From Bacillota bacterium (GTDB lineage: Bacteria > Bacillota > Clostridia > Peptostreptococcales > Anaerovoracaceae), in the NCBI GenBank assembly GCA_016284575.1, contig JAEEPD010000075.1, positions 1-27,503 on the forward strand: a stretch of DNA of 27,503 bases, read 5' to 3'. Both the position numbers and the translations under genes were made by a program. The notes under the pieces were generated by a model. That model was not told the DNA's origin, did not search any database, and saw only the letters and a program-made list of their open reading frames with translations. Numbering within the stretch: the first letter of the stretch is position 1; every line of letters begins with the position of its first letter. Shown one piece after another: positions 21,501-27,503 of the stretch.

Positions 21501-22248
21501 TTGCTGCGTCATTGAACGTAAAAGAGAAAAGCGGACCATCAAGGCGGTTCGGCGCGTTATTCTCTAAATGCCCGCCAATTAAGCGTGGGTCATAGTTTAC
21601 TTTGTTCGTGCTTGCATTATAAACCAGCACATCGCTAAGGCTCGGGTTTTCTAATTTATATATTCCCTTTAGTTCGCCGAACTTGCTTTCATCGATATAA
21701 ATTGTTGATAAAGGCAGACCCGCAGCAAAATCGTAAATAGAATCCGTACTCTGCGACTGCTTTACGATAGTAGGCGGATTGGCAATTGTGTAATAGTCAT
21801 CTGCCGTGACTGCTATCGATTCATCCATTTTTGTTTTTATCTGACCTGAATAGCCTGAGGAAACAGTATAGGCAGTATCATCATCTGTAACCAGGATCTC
21901 ATATTCAGCTCCGTCAATGAAAACCTTCAGCCATTCCTCTGTATGGAAGGGTTGCAGGGAAATCAGCCTGGGGGTACCGGTATCTTCATCCATGACCACA
22001 TTGAACAGCCCGGGATCTGAGACCTCCCAGGAGCTTATATCTCCTGTAAGGCCAAGCTCACAAAGCAGTTCCGAAAGGCTGATAGATGAGGAGCCGGGAA
22101 TAACATATTCTTTTTCGCCATAGTAAAACTCCACCGTATATGAAGGAGCATCGGTCCCTCCATCTGCATAGGCGGCAGAGGCTGACAATAATATACCCAC
22201 ACAAAGAATCAGTACTGCGATCAATGATATTAATCGATTTGTTTTCAT
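18595..22248 (-). CDS. Large secreted surface protein with Cna-B-like domains and sortase-like tail
   Basis: A 1217-residue exported protein. A signal peptide (1-28, cleavage after AYA) leads into about 600 residues that I do not recognise, containing a tryptophan- and glycine-rich central part (about 400-550). Then come beta-rich modules that look like Cna-B/DUF7601 pilin domains: one starting near AEITVKKD (about 668), one near PILTVEKI, and one near LDLKVSKTVSGN. The last two end in YEVHEA and YTISETAE, where the Lys and Glu would form isopeptide bonds. The C-terminus has VPTGV, a hydrophobic helix and a basic tail (RIQKMQRQSR), a non-canonical sortase signal. It is probably an adhesin or pilin-like wall protein. 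No sortase gene is in the window. Part of the gene is visibly AT-richer than its neighbours, hinting at transfer. ATG 22248 is chosen because it gives the signal peptide. Confidence 0.8.
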   Translation of the reverse strand: MKTNRLISLIAVLILCVGILLSASAAYADGGTDAPSYTVEFYYGEKEYVIPGSSSISLSELLCELGLTGDISSWEVSDPGLFNVVMDEDTGTPRLISLQPFHTEEWLKVFIDGAEYEILVTDDDTAYTVSSGYSGQIKTKMDESIAVTADDYYTIANPPTIVKQSQSTDSIYDFAAGLPLSTIYIDESKFGELKGIYKLENPSLSDVLVYNASTNKVNYDPRLIGGHLENNAPNRLDGPLFSFTFNDAAILPDGSKANVKITYSNVVIYTDERLYAMEQAAANQAQKEAAYYAGAVTLAKGSVITYEGEDSRNLNQPKGGLSSAQVNAGKAAISARVDQYKSKPGLSSLSYSVMSVPVIGKSMDVTYEILNNEGNPVDGTFIYAMVGVTLERDPYRLGAHNAGKGLWWVNDLYPDFHFLNEQIAVTNNTIASDYIYVRPNNTLYEQDGNARTQGFGPQVFEKNENGILKTKFIANAYEYNGVRLDTLDGFYSSGFVTMAKSGFTISSYGHGASGLGMNTQSYGGRRIWYRYTHASGPNGNIQTTSEGNHGGNLNDKADNGKNSNILDPDTYVVAEGKTITYTLTPSPKYQIAKLYCTINGGTLQEIKYNGKPLSAMKPGDSLTYTDAAGKTCTLTAFDDGNEGIKFTLVIPYAQHDEEVRVEWQRHTAEITVKKDTVDDKVGSFGFKIKAWKTEDVLFYNPLEVGSLWLNKHDLTSYESAFKNGAACSKTPSELAGLAASVVLTERVEIAGGHYLWKTNKKLSDLGITGGSDDDYLFVGFFNAASATIGSTLDVPLNTGLNSTYGPEVIQFYHPQPETRAVTTYWDFENEKGTETVIEHEFQVNSGSEVKFEIEEKYRYELYEQTQDGWELISVNGSVGANLSSGYLSEGTDNTPEYVYLNQKRPILTVEKITENNAPGTFNYTVKFTTNGTDPYEMPNPPSGASYDSDNNQYTFSLSNGESKVFLNLPYGICYEVHEASAEGWVLINSSNTSKEDLKDDITASFTNRRLLDLKVSKTVSGNQGSRDKYFKISVNLDTIPDAVLTLDTANAALAPEGSMATVYTAADMAAANSRDDDSVAAGQQLIAASGVVTFDFYLRHGDEFVIKNIPYGAQYTISETAEDYTPALAINGDKLTDDGVSDTDIPVGEVSSAADTLLAKNTDLAFTNTKATSVPTGVNDFGQHSLLAVMAGIQLLIVFALLTMHFIRIQKMQRQSR

Positions 22249-22359
22249 AATCAGGCCTTTCCTTTCACAATCGGACCGATATAAAGCTTGAGTTTGCAAT
22301 GCGGATATGTTGTATTTGATATTAAGTATATAAACAATATTTGCATTATAAATCACGTT

Positions 22360-22388
22360 ATTATAGCACACACGTCTTATAATGCCAA
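22360..22388 (-). promoter_or_regulatory. Promoter of the surface-protein gene
   Basis: On the minus strand, TTGGCA (22388-22383) and a perfect TATAAT (22365-22360) are 17 bases apart. The implied 5' leader is about 100 bases of AT-rich DNA. Confidence 0.8.
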
Positions 22389-22439
22389 TATGTTTATTAT
22401 ATATTGTAATCACATTTTTTTAAGAGACCTAAGGCAGTG

Positions 22440-22466
22440 AAACTGCCCCGCTTTCCGGGGCAGTTT
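22440..22466 (-). terminator. Hairpin terminator after the RyR-domain gene
   Basis: AAACTGCCCCG pairs with CGGGGCAGTTT, a perfect 11-bp stem with a 5-base loop, one base after the stop codon region. The following T-run is short (TTTC). Confidence 0.65.
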
Positions 22467-22467
22467 A

Positions 22468-24573
22468 CTATTCCTCATATATAGCCATCAGGGGCATTAG
22501 ATCGTATTTGCAGTATTCTCTCAGGGACGGAGTATCCTCCAGTCCGTGCCAGGGGACAAGGCAGGGATTGGTATGGAGCAGCTGATCCTTCGGTCCATCC
22601 TTATGGGCCCAGCCGCAGGAAAGCGTATAATAGCACCAGCGTCTGTGCTCGGTCCTGAGCATCTCCATCGCCAACTCATCCTTATTTGCCTTGGAAATAA
22701 AGACATCATCCCCGGCGGGGTCACTATAGGCAAAACCGTAGTCCCAGGCACCATCCACGAAGGGATACAGACCGTCTCCGGTAAAGAGATGATCCAGAGC
22801 CTTTTTATAGTTCTCCCCGTATAAGGCCTTAAGGACCTCCTTCTTCGTGCTCAGATGGTAGGCCGAAGCTCTGTTGGAGTTGCGCTGATAAAGCGTCAGC
22901 TTCTGCCAGGCCTTTTCTTCGCTTTTTCTCTCCCTATCCTCTGCTCCGGGCTTTTTCCTGCTGCCAAGATCAAAGCTCATGCTGTCATAGAAGAGATTTA
23001 TGCGCTTGGCAGTCTTGTTGCCGTTGTCGTCTATGATCTTGTCGATCGTCATAAGATGTGAAACGCCCTCTATAAGATTAAGCTTTTTAAGCCCCAGAGC
23101 ATCTCCGTTATTGTGGATATAGTTTCTCAGACGCTCGTCCGAATCCATGCGCATATAAACAGGTGTGATATCCGCAGCCCCATCCCCTGCCGCGCTGAGA
23201 AAGCGCTGAAGCTCTGTAAGATTATATATGCTTGAATCCGTATCATCTATGGCGGAGACCACGTAGGTATAGGGAAGGCTTCTGCCCTCAGAATCCACTG
23301 CCATGGTGCTCAGAAGGCGGGAGAACTGGCCGTAGCGCACATTCATGCTGTGGAAACGGATCTGCAGCTCTCCGTCCGCCAGGTCCGGGTTCACCCTGAA
23401 CACCTCAGAGCCGGAGTCTGAGGACTCTCGCTCCGGAGTAAAGACGCCGGGTCTGAAGCGGCTCATGAAAAGGCTCTTCTTATCCTCCATGCTGTAATCC
23501 ACCACATCGATAAGTATGCTGTTCTTTACGCTGGCAACGCCCAGATTCATGGCCTGTATTGCTGCCTGCTGGCCAAGCTTGCCAAAGCCCAGAACAAGAA
23601 GATGCATTTTCCAGTCCTCAGGCGGAATGGCTTTTTTACCTGCCTCTGCCAGAGTCTTGTTCTTTTCCAGATAATAAGTGTGGGGATCTGTGTCGCTGAA
23701 CATCTGCCAGATCTGAAGGTCGAAGACATCCACTATCTCAAGATCGAAGTTCCTGTGCTTGATCCTCTTTCCTGCCGCATCCACAGAGGGGGTATCATAA
23801 TAGGACTCGATAAGTCTCAGTACGCCGTCGTCCTCGCAGCGGCAGAATATCTTGATCTGATCCGAAATGCTTTCTATATCCCGGCTTCCGCCTGTGAGCA
23901 TCTGCAGCAGGGAGAAGTTGTTCATGGAGCTTTCATCCATCAGGAAGATGTACTTTGCACTGTAGATGCCAAGTCTCTTCTCCCCCAGGATCTCCTTAAG
24001 CTCGCTGTCCTTAGCCTTGAATATGTTGAATTCGTAGTGCTCTACGCCGTTCCTCAGATAGTGGAATCTTTCGGTTTCCGGAAGCTCCTTGTCGCTGACC
24101 AGGCTTATCTTGTATCTTGAAGGACTGAAGCGGCCGGTTCTTTCTGCTTTGTTCTTTTCGATTATGCTTTTGATCAGGGTCCTTACATCGCCGTTATAGC
24201 CGAAGATGACGATGTTCTCCTCGAATCTGCCCTTCCATACCAGCCTTCCGGCCTTAAGGAAGTTGGAGATCAGCTTGTACAAGGCTGAAAACGTGCAGTA
24301 GGGAGCGATGAATATCACCAGCATGTAAAGATAGCCGATGAATGCTCTGAAAAGGCCCGGATCCGCATCAATGAAGTGCTGAGCCGCCTCCAGGGAAATG
24401 GGAGGCTTGAAAGTGAATGCCTTTATGGTGTTTTCGATTATCAGAAGCACCTTGAGCAGACCGCCCTCCGTGCTCCAGTGATACAAAATGCCTTCGGTCG
24501 CAGCGATCACTGAAGAGAAAATTGCAAGTCCGAGAAGGGTCTTGTTGCTCTGCAGTTTTTTCCAGCCTTCCAT
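22468..24573 (-). CDS. Membrane protein with two TrkA-N-like Rossmann domains and a RyR-like C-terminus
   Basis: A 701-residue protein not matching any characterised gene I know. Two transmembrane segments lie at the N-terminus (about 11-30 and 76-98). Two Rossmann domains of TrkA-N/RCK type follow: NIVIFGYNGDVRTLIKSII (120-138) and HLLVLGFGKLGQQAAIQAMNLG (324-345). The C-terminal 70 residues (632-698: EMLRTEHRRW, GWAHKDGPKD, PCLVPWHGLED, KYDLMPLM) match the pattern of the ryanodine-receptor repeat (RyR, PF02026). The layout resembles two-helix channels with tandem RCK domains, but no TVGYG filter exists. A role as a membrane-bound nucleotide sensor is inference. Strong AAGGAGG before ATG 24573. 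It begins 19 bases after the LTA-synthase-like gene, so they are one operon. Confidence 0.78.
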   Translation of the reverse strand: MEGWKKLQSNKTLLGLAIFSSVIAATEGILYHWSTEGGLLKVLLIIENTIKAFTFKPPISLEAAQHFIDADPGLFRAFIGYLYMLVIFIAPYCTFSALYKLISNFLKAGRLVWKGRFEENIVIFGYNGDVRTLIKSIIEKNKAERTGRFSPSRYKISLVSDKELPETERFHYLRNGVEHYEFNIFKAKDSELKEILGEKRLGIYSAKYIFLMDESSMNNFSLLQMLTGGSRDIESISDQIKIFCRCEDDGVLRLIESYYDTPSVDAAGKRIKHRNFDLEIVDVFDLQIWQMFSDTDPHTYYLEKNKTLAEAGKKAIPPEDWKMHLLVLGFGKLGQQAAIQAMNLGVASVKNSILIDVVDYSMEDKKSLFMSRFRPGVFTPERESSDSGSEVFRVNPDLADGELQIRFHSMNVRYGQFSRLLSTMAVDSEGRSLPYTYVVSAIDDTDSSIYNLTELQRFLSAAGDGAADITPVYMRMDSDERLRNYIHNNGDALGLKKLNLIEGVSHLMTIDKIIDDNGNKTAKRINLFYDSMSFDLGSRKKPGAEDRERKSEEKAWQKLTLYQRNSNRASAYHLSTKKEVLKALYGENYKKALDHLFTGDGLYPFVDGAWDYGFAYSDPAGDDVFISKANKDELAMEMLRTEHRRWCYYTLSCGWAHKDGPKDQLLHTNPCLVPWHGLEDTPSLREYCKYDLMPLMAIYEE

Positions 24574-24592
24574 GGCATCCTCCTTCAGCTGA

Positions 24593-26932
24593 TTATCTTG
24601 TTCTTGGCAGCAGCTCCCGCTCCTGCGCATCCTCTATAGCCTCGACGCTGGTCTCAGTCTCAGCGGGGGTATCGTTATTATCAGGCTTGGTCTCAGGCTC
24701 CGCAGGAGGCACGTAGGCCCCGGTCTTTTCCGTCATGAGACTTCCCTTTACGCGGCCCTCTTCTCCGAAAACTATGCTGTAGAAGTTGTTTTCAATGATG
24801 CGAGCGGTCATATTCAGCCTGCAGCTTGCAATGGTCTTGAAGCGGTCCACATAGGCCTTAGTCTCCTCCTCACTCATCTCCACACCCTCGTTTGGCGTAA
24901 AGGTCTCGGTGAAGCGGTCAAAAAAGCCCTTGTCCGTGCGCCAGCAGCGGCTTGAGAACACCACAAGTCCCTCGGAATCCGAAAGGATATCCGTGCCGCT
25001 CAGCATCCTGGAGTCATACTCCAGCCCCAGCAGATTGGATACCGTTGGAAGAATGTCCACCTGACAGCAGACCTTATCCACCTGAACAGGCTCCTTCATG
25101 GAGGCGCTCCAGATGATCAGGCCGTTTCTGTAGAGCTCCAGATCCAGAACTCTTTCGTTTATGGCTGCGGCGGCCTCAGAGGTACCGAAATCCCGTCCTG
25201 CAAGCTCGCCCATGTTCTCCACGGCTGTATAGGGCACATGGTCAGGAGATGCGATTATTAGCGTGTTCTCCAGCTTTCCTGCGTCCTCCAGCTTTTGCAG
25301 CAGCACCTCCATAGCCTTGTCAACCTCTACCACCGTAGCCACATAGGCTTTGGTGGTCTCTGTCCAGGGAGCATCCTCCAGCAGCTCCTTGTGCTGATTG
25401 CATACCCAGTTCCAGGAGTACGGAGTATGGCCGGACACAGTCAGATAGTAGATGTTGAAGGGCTTGTCTGATGTGAGCCAGTCGTCCAGATCCGTGGAAT
25501 GCTCTATCATGAAACTGTCTCTCTGGGGCCACTTCAGGTTGCCGTATCTGTCGGCCTCATAGAGCATGCCCCTGCCGCACCAGCGCCAGTTATAGCCCAG
25601 ATTTCTGTGGGAATCCGCCCTTTCGTAAAGGTCCCAGTTGTTGTGGTAGCCGTAGTTGTTGTAGCCCAGGCGTCCCAGCTGCTGAGCCAGGGAGAAATAG
25701 CAGTTGGTGCCCAGCTCCCCTGTCCTTGCCATGCTTATGGGCTGCCCGTTCTTGGGGTAAAGCCCCAGAAGATGCTGACATTCTCCGTTGGAGGTACTGG
25801 TAAAGTGAAGCGCGCTGTAGAAATTGTTGAATACGAAGCCCTCGTGCATGAGCCTGTAGAGCGTGGGCGTGTATTCCTCAGAAACTGCAAGATAATCGAA
25901 GGCCTCCATGGTGATGAATATCACGTTATAACCCTTGAACATGCCCGTGTATTCGTTTTTATTTGTAGGCGCTATGCTTCCGAAATAGTCGCAGAGCCAC
26001 TTCACATCCTTGTTGCTTGTGCCTGCGGCTATGGCGTCAAAATCGATATCCATGGCGTTGGGTGAACGGTCCACCGCAGGAGGCTGGTCTATAGCGCCCT
26101 CCGTGGTGACGGTCTCACCGCTGTCAGGTGTCTTGGGGTCCTCCGTACCCGGGCCTGTTATGATGTCAAGATTCGTATCCGGCACCCTTACAGTCGAGGG
26201 AACAAGAGTATGTATTATGTCAAGTCTGAGCATATTGTACATGCCCAGCTGCTCATTCTGGTAGTTATAATCGGTGTCTGAGTAATAAAGGTCCTTCGGC
26301 CTGACTCCTGCGCCCCAGGGCAGATGCACAAGGCCCAGACCAAGGTAATGGAACAGGAAGATGCCAAGTATGCTGCCCGCCAGCAGCATTTTTGGGGTGA
26401 CCGCCTTATACTTTGAGGTCTTCATCACTTCGATCAGGTGATGAGGCACCTCTTTTTCTATGTCGTCGCCGAAGATGAAGCGGCCGAATACGATGATGTA
26501 AATAGCTGGTATGAAAAGAATGATAAGCTTATGCAGATTCAGTCCTATGTTAAGAAAAATAACATCTATGAACTGATACAGATGGTTCTCTGCCGCTGTC
26601 TTCATGGAGGACAGAGGATAGTAGGTCTGAAGTATGGTTTTCGCTATGAACTCTGCTCCATAGGATACCGTCAGGATCACTGCCATGACCTTGCTGTAGT
26701 TCTTGGCGGTCCGGGGCTTCATCAGGGCTGAGATCGCGGTAAAAAGCAGTGAATATGAGATTGCGAAGACAAGATAGATAGGCGCAAAGCGAAGATCATT
26801 GCCATCGAAAATATGTACGAAAAGCTCCAGCCACATGGCCAGTATGGGAAAGAGCCAGACCCTCTCCCAAAGGCTGTTTTTGACAGTAAAATTTCTTATC
26901 CTTGTATAATATTTGCTTAAGTTCTTTTTCAT
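24593..26932 (-). CDS. Lipoteichoic-acid-synthase-like sulfatase-fold membrane enzyme
   Basis: A 779-residue LtaS-like protein. Five transmembrane helices (about 25-200) precede a linker rich in Pro, Thr and Asp (about 255-305) and an extracellular alkaline-phosphatase/sulfatase domain. Catalytic residues are present: Glu343 in TMEAF, the nucleophile Thr380 in TSTSNGE, His502 in SGHTPY, and Asp564-His565 in SPDHVPY. LtaS-type enzymes move glycerol-phosphate from phosphatidylglycerol to a growing polymer or a sugar. An acidic, Pro/Glu/Thr-rich tail of about 40 residues is extra. The gene is longer than LtaS (about 650). The start is uncertain: ATG 26932 is used, with ATGs at 26962 and 26971 possible. 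It is the first gene of the operon with the RyR-domain protein. Confidence 0.88.
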   Translation of the reverse strand: MKKNLSKYYTRIRNFTVKNSLWERVWLFPILAMWLELFVHIFDGNDLRFAPIYLVFAISYSLLFTAISALMKPRTAKNYSKVMAVILTVSYGAEFIAKTILQTYYPLSSMKTAAENHLYQFIDVIFLNIGLNLHKLIILFIPAIYIIVFGRFIFGDDIEKEVPHHLIEVMKTSKYKAVTPKMLLAGSILGIFLFHYLGLGLVHLPWGAGVRPKDLYYSDTDYNYQNEQLGMYNMLRLDIIHTLVPSTVRVPDTNLDIITGPGTEDPKTPDSGETVTTEGAIDQPPAVDRSPNAMDIDFDAIAAGTSNKDVKWLCDYFGSIAPTNKNEYTGMFKGYNVIFITMEAFDYLAVSEEYTPTLYRLMHEGFVFNNFYSALHFTSTSNGECQHLLGLYPKNGQPISMARTGELGTNCYFSLAQQLGRLGYNNYGYHNNWDLYERADSHRNLGYNWRWCGRGMLYEADRYGNLKWPQRDSFMIEHSTDLDDWLTSDKPFNIYYLTVSGHTPYSWNWVCNQHKELLEDAPWTETTKAYVATVVEVDKAMEVLLQKLEDAGKLENTLIIASPDHVPYTAVENMGELAGRDFGTSEAAAAINERVLDLELYRNGLIIWSASMKEPVQVDKVCCQVDILPTVSNLLGLEYDSRMLSGTDILSDSEGLVVFSSRCWRTDKGFFDRFTETFTPNEGVEMSEEETKAYVDRFKTIASCRLNMTARIIENNFYSIVFGEEGRVKGSLMTEKTGAYVPPAEPETKPDNNDTPAETETSVEAIEDAQERELLPRTR

Positions 26933-27025
26933 TGAAATAACGATTCCCTTTTCCGGAGACATTGAAATCATTGGTTTCCGGCCATTTCTGCGATGCACCT
27001 TCCATAAAGAAGTACAATCTTATAA

Positions 27026-27054
27026 ATTATATTAAAACTCCGGTAAAAGTTCAA
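27026..27054 (-). promoter_or_regulatory. Promoter of the LTA-synthase-like/RyR operon
   Basis: On the minus strand, TTGAAC (27054-27049) and a perfect TATAAT (27031-27026) are 17 bases apart. The leader to ATG 26932 would be about 87 bases. Confidence 0.75.
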
Positions 27055-27059
27055 GTATC

Positions 27060-27088
27060 TTGACTAAAGCATCCAAAGCAATTAAAAT
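27060..27088 (+). promoter_or_regulatory. Promoter of the rubrerythrin gene
   Basis: TTGACT (27060-27065) and TAAAAT (27083-27088) are 17 bases apart. The two divergent -35 boxes are separated by only five bases (27055-27059). Confidence 0.75.
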
Positions 27089-27091
27089 GAT

Positions 27092-27111
27092 ATTGTTAAA
27101 AACAGAACAAT
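27092..27111. promoter_or_regulatory. Inverted repeat at the rubrerythrin start site
   Basis: ATTGTT (27092-27097) and AACAAT (27106-27111) are perfect 6-bp arms 8 bases apart, covering the expected transcription start. It is a candidate repressor site. It does not match the PerR box consensus (TTATAATNATTATAA). Confidence 0.4.
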
Positions 27112-27152
27112 CTGTACAACTGGTTTAATCATATCATAAGGAGGTAAAATTA

Positions 27153-27503
27153 ATGGCAAAATTCGTATGCCCCGTTTGCGGCTATGTTTATGAAGGCGAT
27201 TCCATGCCCGAAGATTTCAAGTGCCCCCAGTGCGGAGTACCCGGCAGCAAATTTAAGAAAATGGAAGAATCCGCAGCTCTGGCAGCAGAGCATGTTTTCG
27301 GCGTAGGCAACAATCTGGATGCCTGCACTCCTGAGGACAAGCAGTTCATCCTTGACCAGCTGAAGGCCAACTTCAACGGCGAATGCAGCGAGGTAGGCAT
27401 GTATCTCTGCATGGCAAGAGTAGCTATAAGAGAAGGATATCCTGAGATCGGCGCTTACTGGGAAAAGGCTGCTTATGAAGAAGCAGAGCACGCTGCAAAG
27501 TTT
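27153..27503 (+). CDS. Reverse rubrerythrin (rubredoxin domain first), N-terminal part
   Basis: The first 117 residues; the gene continues past the right edge. Residues 1-37 form a rubredoxin-type Fe(SCys)4 site with CPVCGY (6-11) and CPQCGVP (24-30). Next is the start of a four-helix diiron domain, with the metal-ligand helices NGECSEVGMY and EEAEHAAKF. The rubredoxin-first order is that of clostridial reverse rubrerythrin, an NADH-linked peroxidase partner that reduces hydrogen peroxide and oxygen and protects anaerobes. A strong AAGGAGG precedes ATG 27153. Its promoter is back-to-back with that of the LTA-synthase-like operon. Confidence 0.95.
   Translation, partial: MAKFVCPVCGYVYEGDSMPEDFKCPQCGVPGSKFKKMEESAALAAEHVFGVGNNLDACTPEDKQFILDQLKANFNGECSEVGMYLCMARVAIREGYPEIGAYWEKAAYEEAEHAAKF

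Noticed and set aside
22249..22413. 55-residue N-terminal extension of the surface protein
   Set aside because: It would place the promoter TATAAT inside the coding region and push the signal peptide away from the N-terminus. ATG 22248 gives a proper signal peptide.
1..27503. CRISPR arrays, insertion sequences, prophage or integrase attachment sites
   Set aside because: I saw no regularly spaced repeats, transposase or integrase genes, or long duplicated sequences next to the tRNA gene.

Overview
The window looks like a piece of chromosome from an anaerobic, Gram-positive Bacillota, most likely Clostridia. I base this on five things: a reverse-type rubrerythrin, a 2-hydroxyacyl-CoA dehydratase-like iron-sulfur pair with its activator ATPase, a lipoteichoic-acid-synthase-like sulfatase, a secreted surface protein with Cna-B-like domains and a sortase-like tail, and AGGAGG-type ribosome binding sites. 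Base composition is moderately GC-rich in most genes and clearly lower in part of the surface-protein gene. I see no insertion sequence, prophage, CRISPR array or rRNA. The species cannot be fixed from the sequence.

Layout. 1-1160 (minus): the first 50 codons of an AspT/YidE-type transporter, then an OGG1-type DNA glycosylase. 1272-5147 (plus): asnA; a TraX-family membrane protein; then a tight three-gene operon of two tandem HypB-like GTPases and a phosphoribosyltransferase. Hairpin terminators separate these units. 5240-6129 (minus): a self-contained tRNA-Leu(GAG) unit, a hot-dog thioesterase and mscL. 6278-7180 (plus): a diacylglycerol-kinase-family lipid kinase. 7269-12407 (minus): a PepV-type dipeptidase, a MacB/FtsX-type ABC permease with its ATPase, and a small GIY-YIG protein. 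12501-14480 (minus): a YjiM/YjiL-type (double-cubane protein plus activator) operon whose leader can hide its own ribosome binding site. 14576-16216 (minus): a membrane-fused spermidine-synthase-like methyltransferase-fold protein. 16358-18529 (plus): a phytol/dolichol-kinase-like protein and a MATE exporter. 18595-22248 (minus): a 1217-residue surface protein. 22468-26932 (minus): an LTA-synthase-like enzyme followed by a membrane protein with two Rossmann domains and a RyR-like C-terminal domain. 27153-27503 (plus): the start of reverse rubrerythrin, transcribed divergently from the preceding operon.

Functional themes are the cell envelope (LTA-synthase-like enzyme, surface protein, MATE, lipid kinases, MscL, ABC exporter), anaerobic iron-sulfur chemistry and oxidative defence (YjiM/YjiL, rubrerythrin, OGG), and metal or nucleotide handling (HypB pair plus phosphoribosyltransferase). 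The least understood parts are the RyR/double-Rossmann membrane protein linked to the LTA-synthase-like gene, the HypB-HypB-phosphoribosyltransferase operon without any hydrogenase gene in view, and the SD-hiding hairpin in front of yjiM. Several regulatory sites are readable: near-consensus promoters with 17-bp spacers, two inverted-repeat operator candidates at the ABC operon, and two genes whose -10 box lies so close to the start codon that the transcripts may be leaderless.
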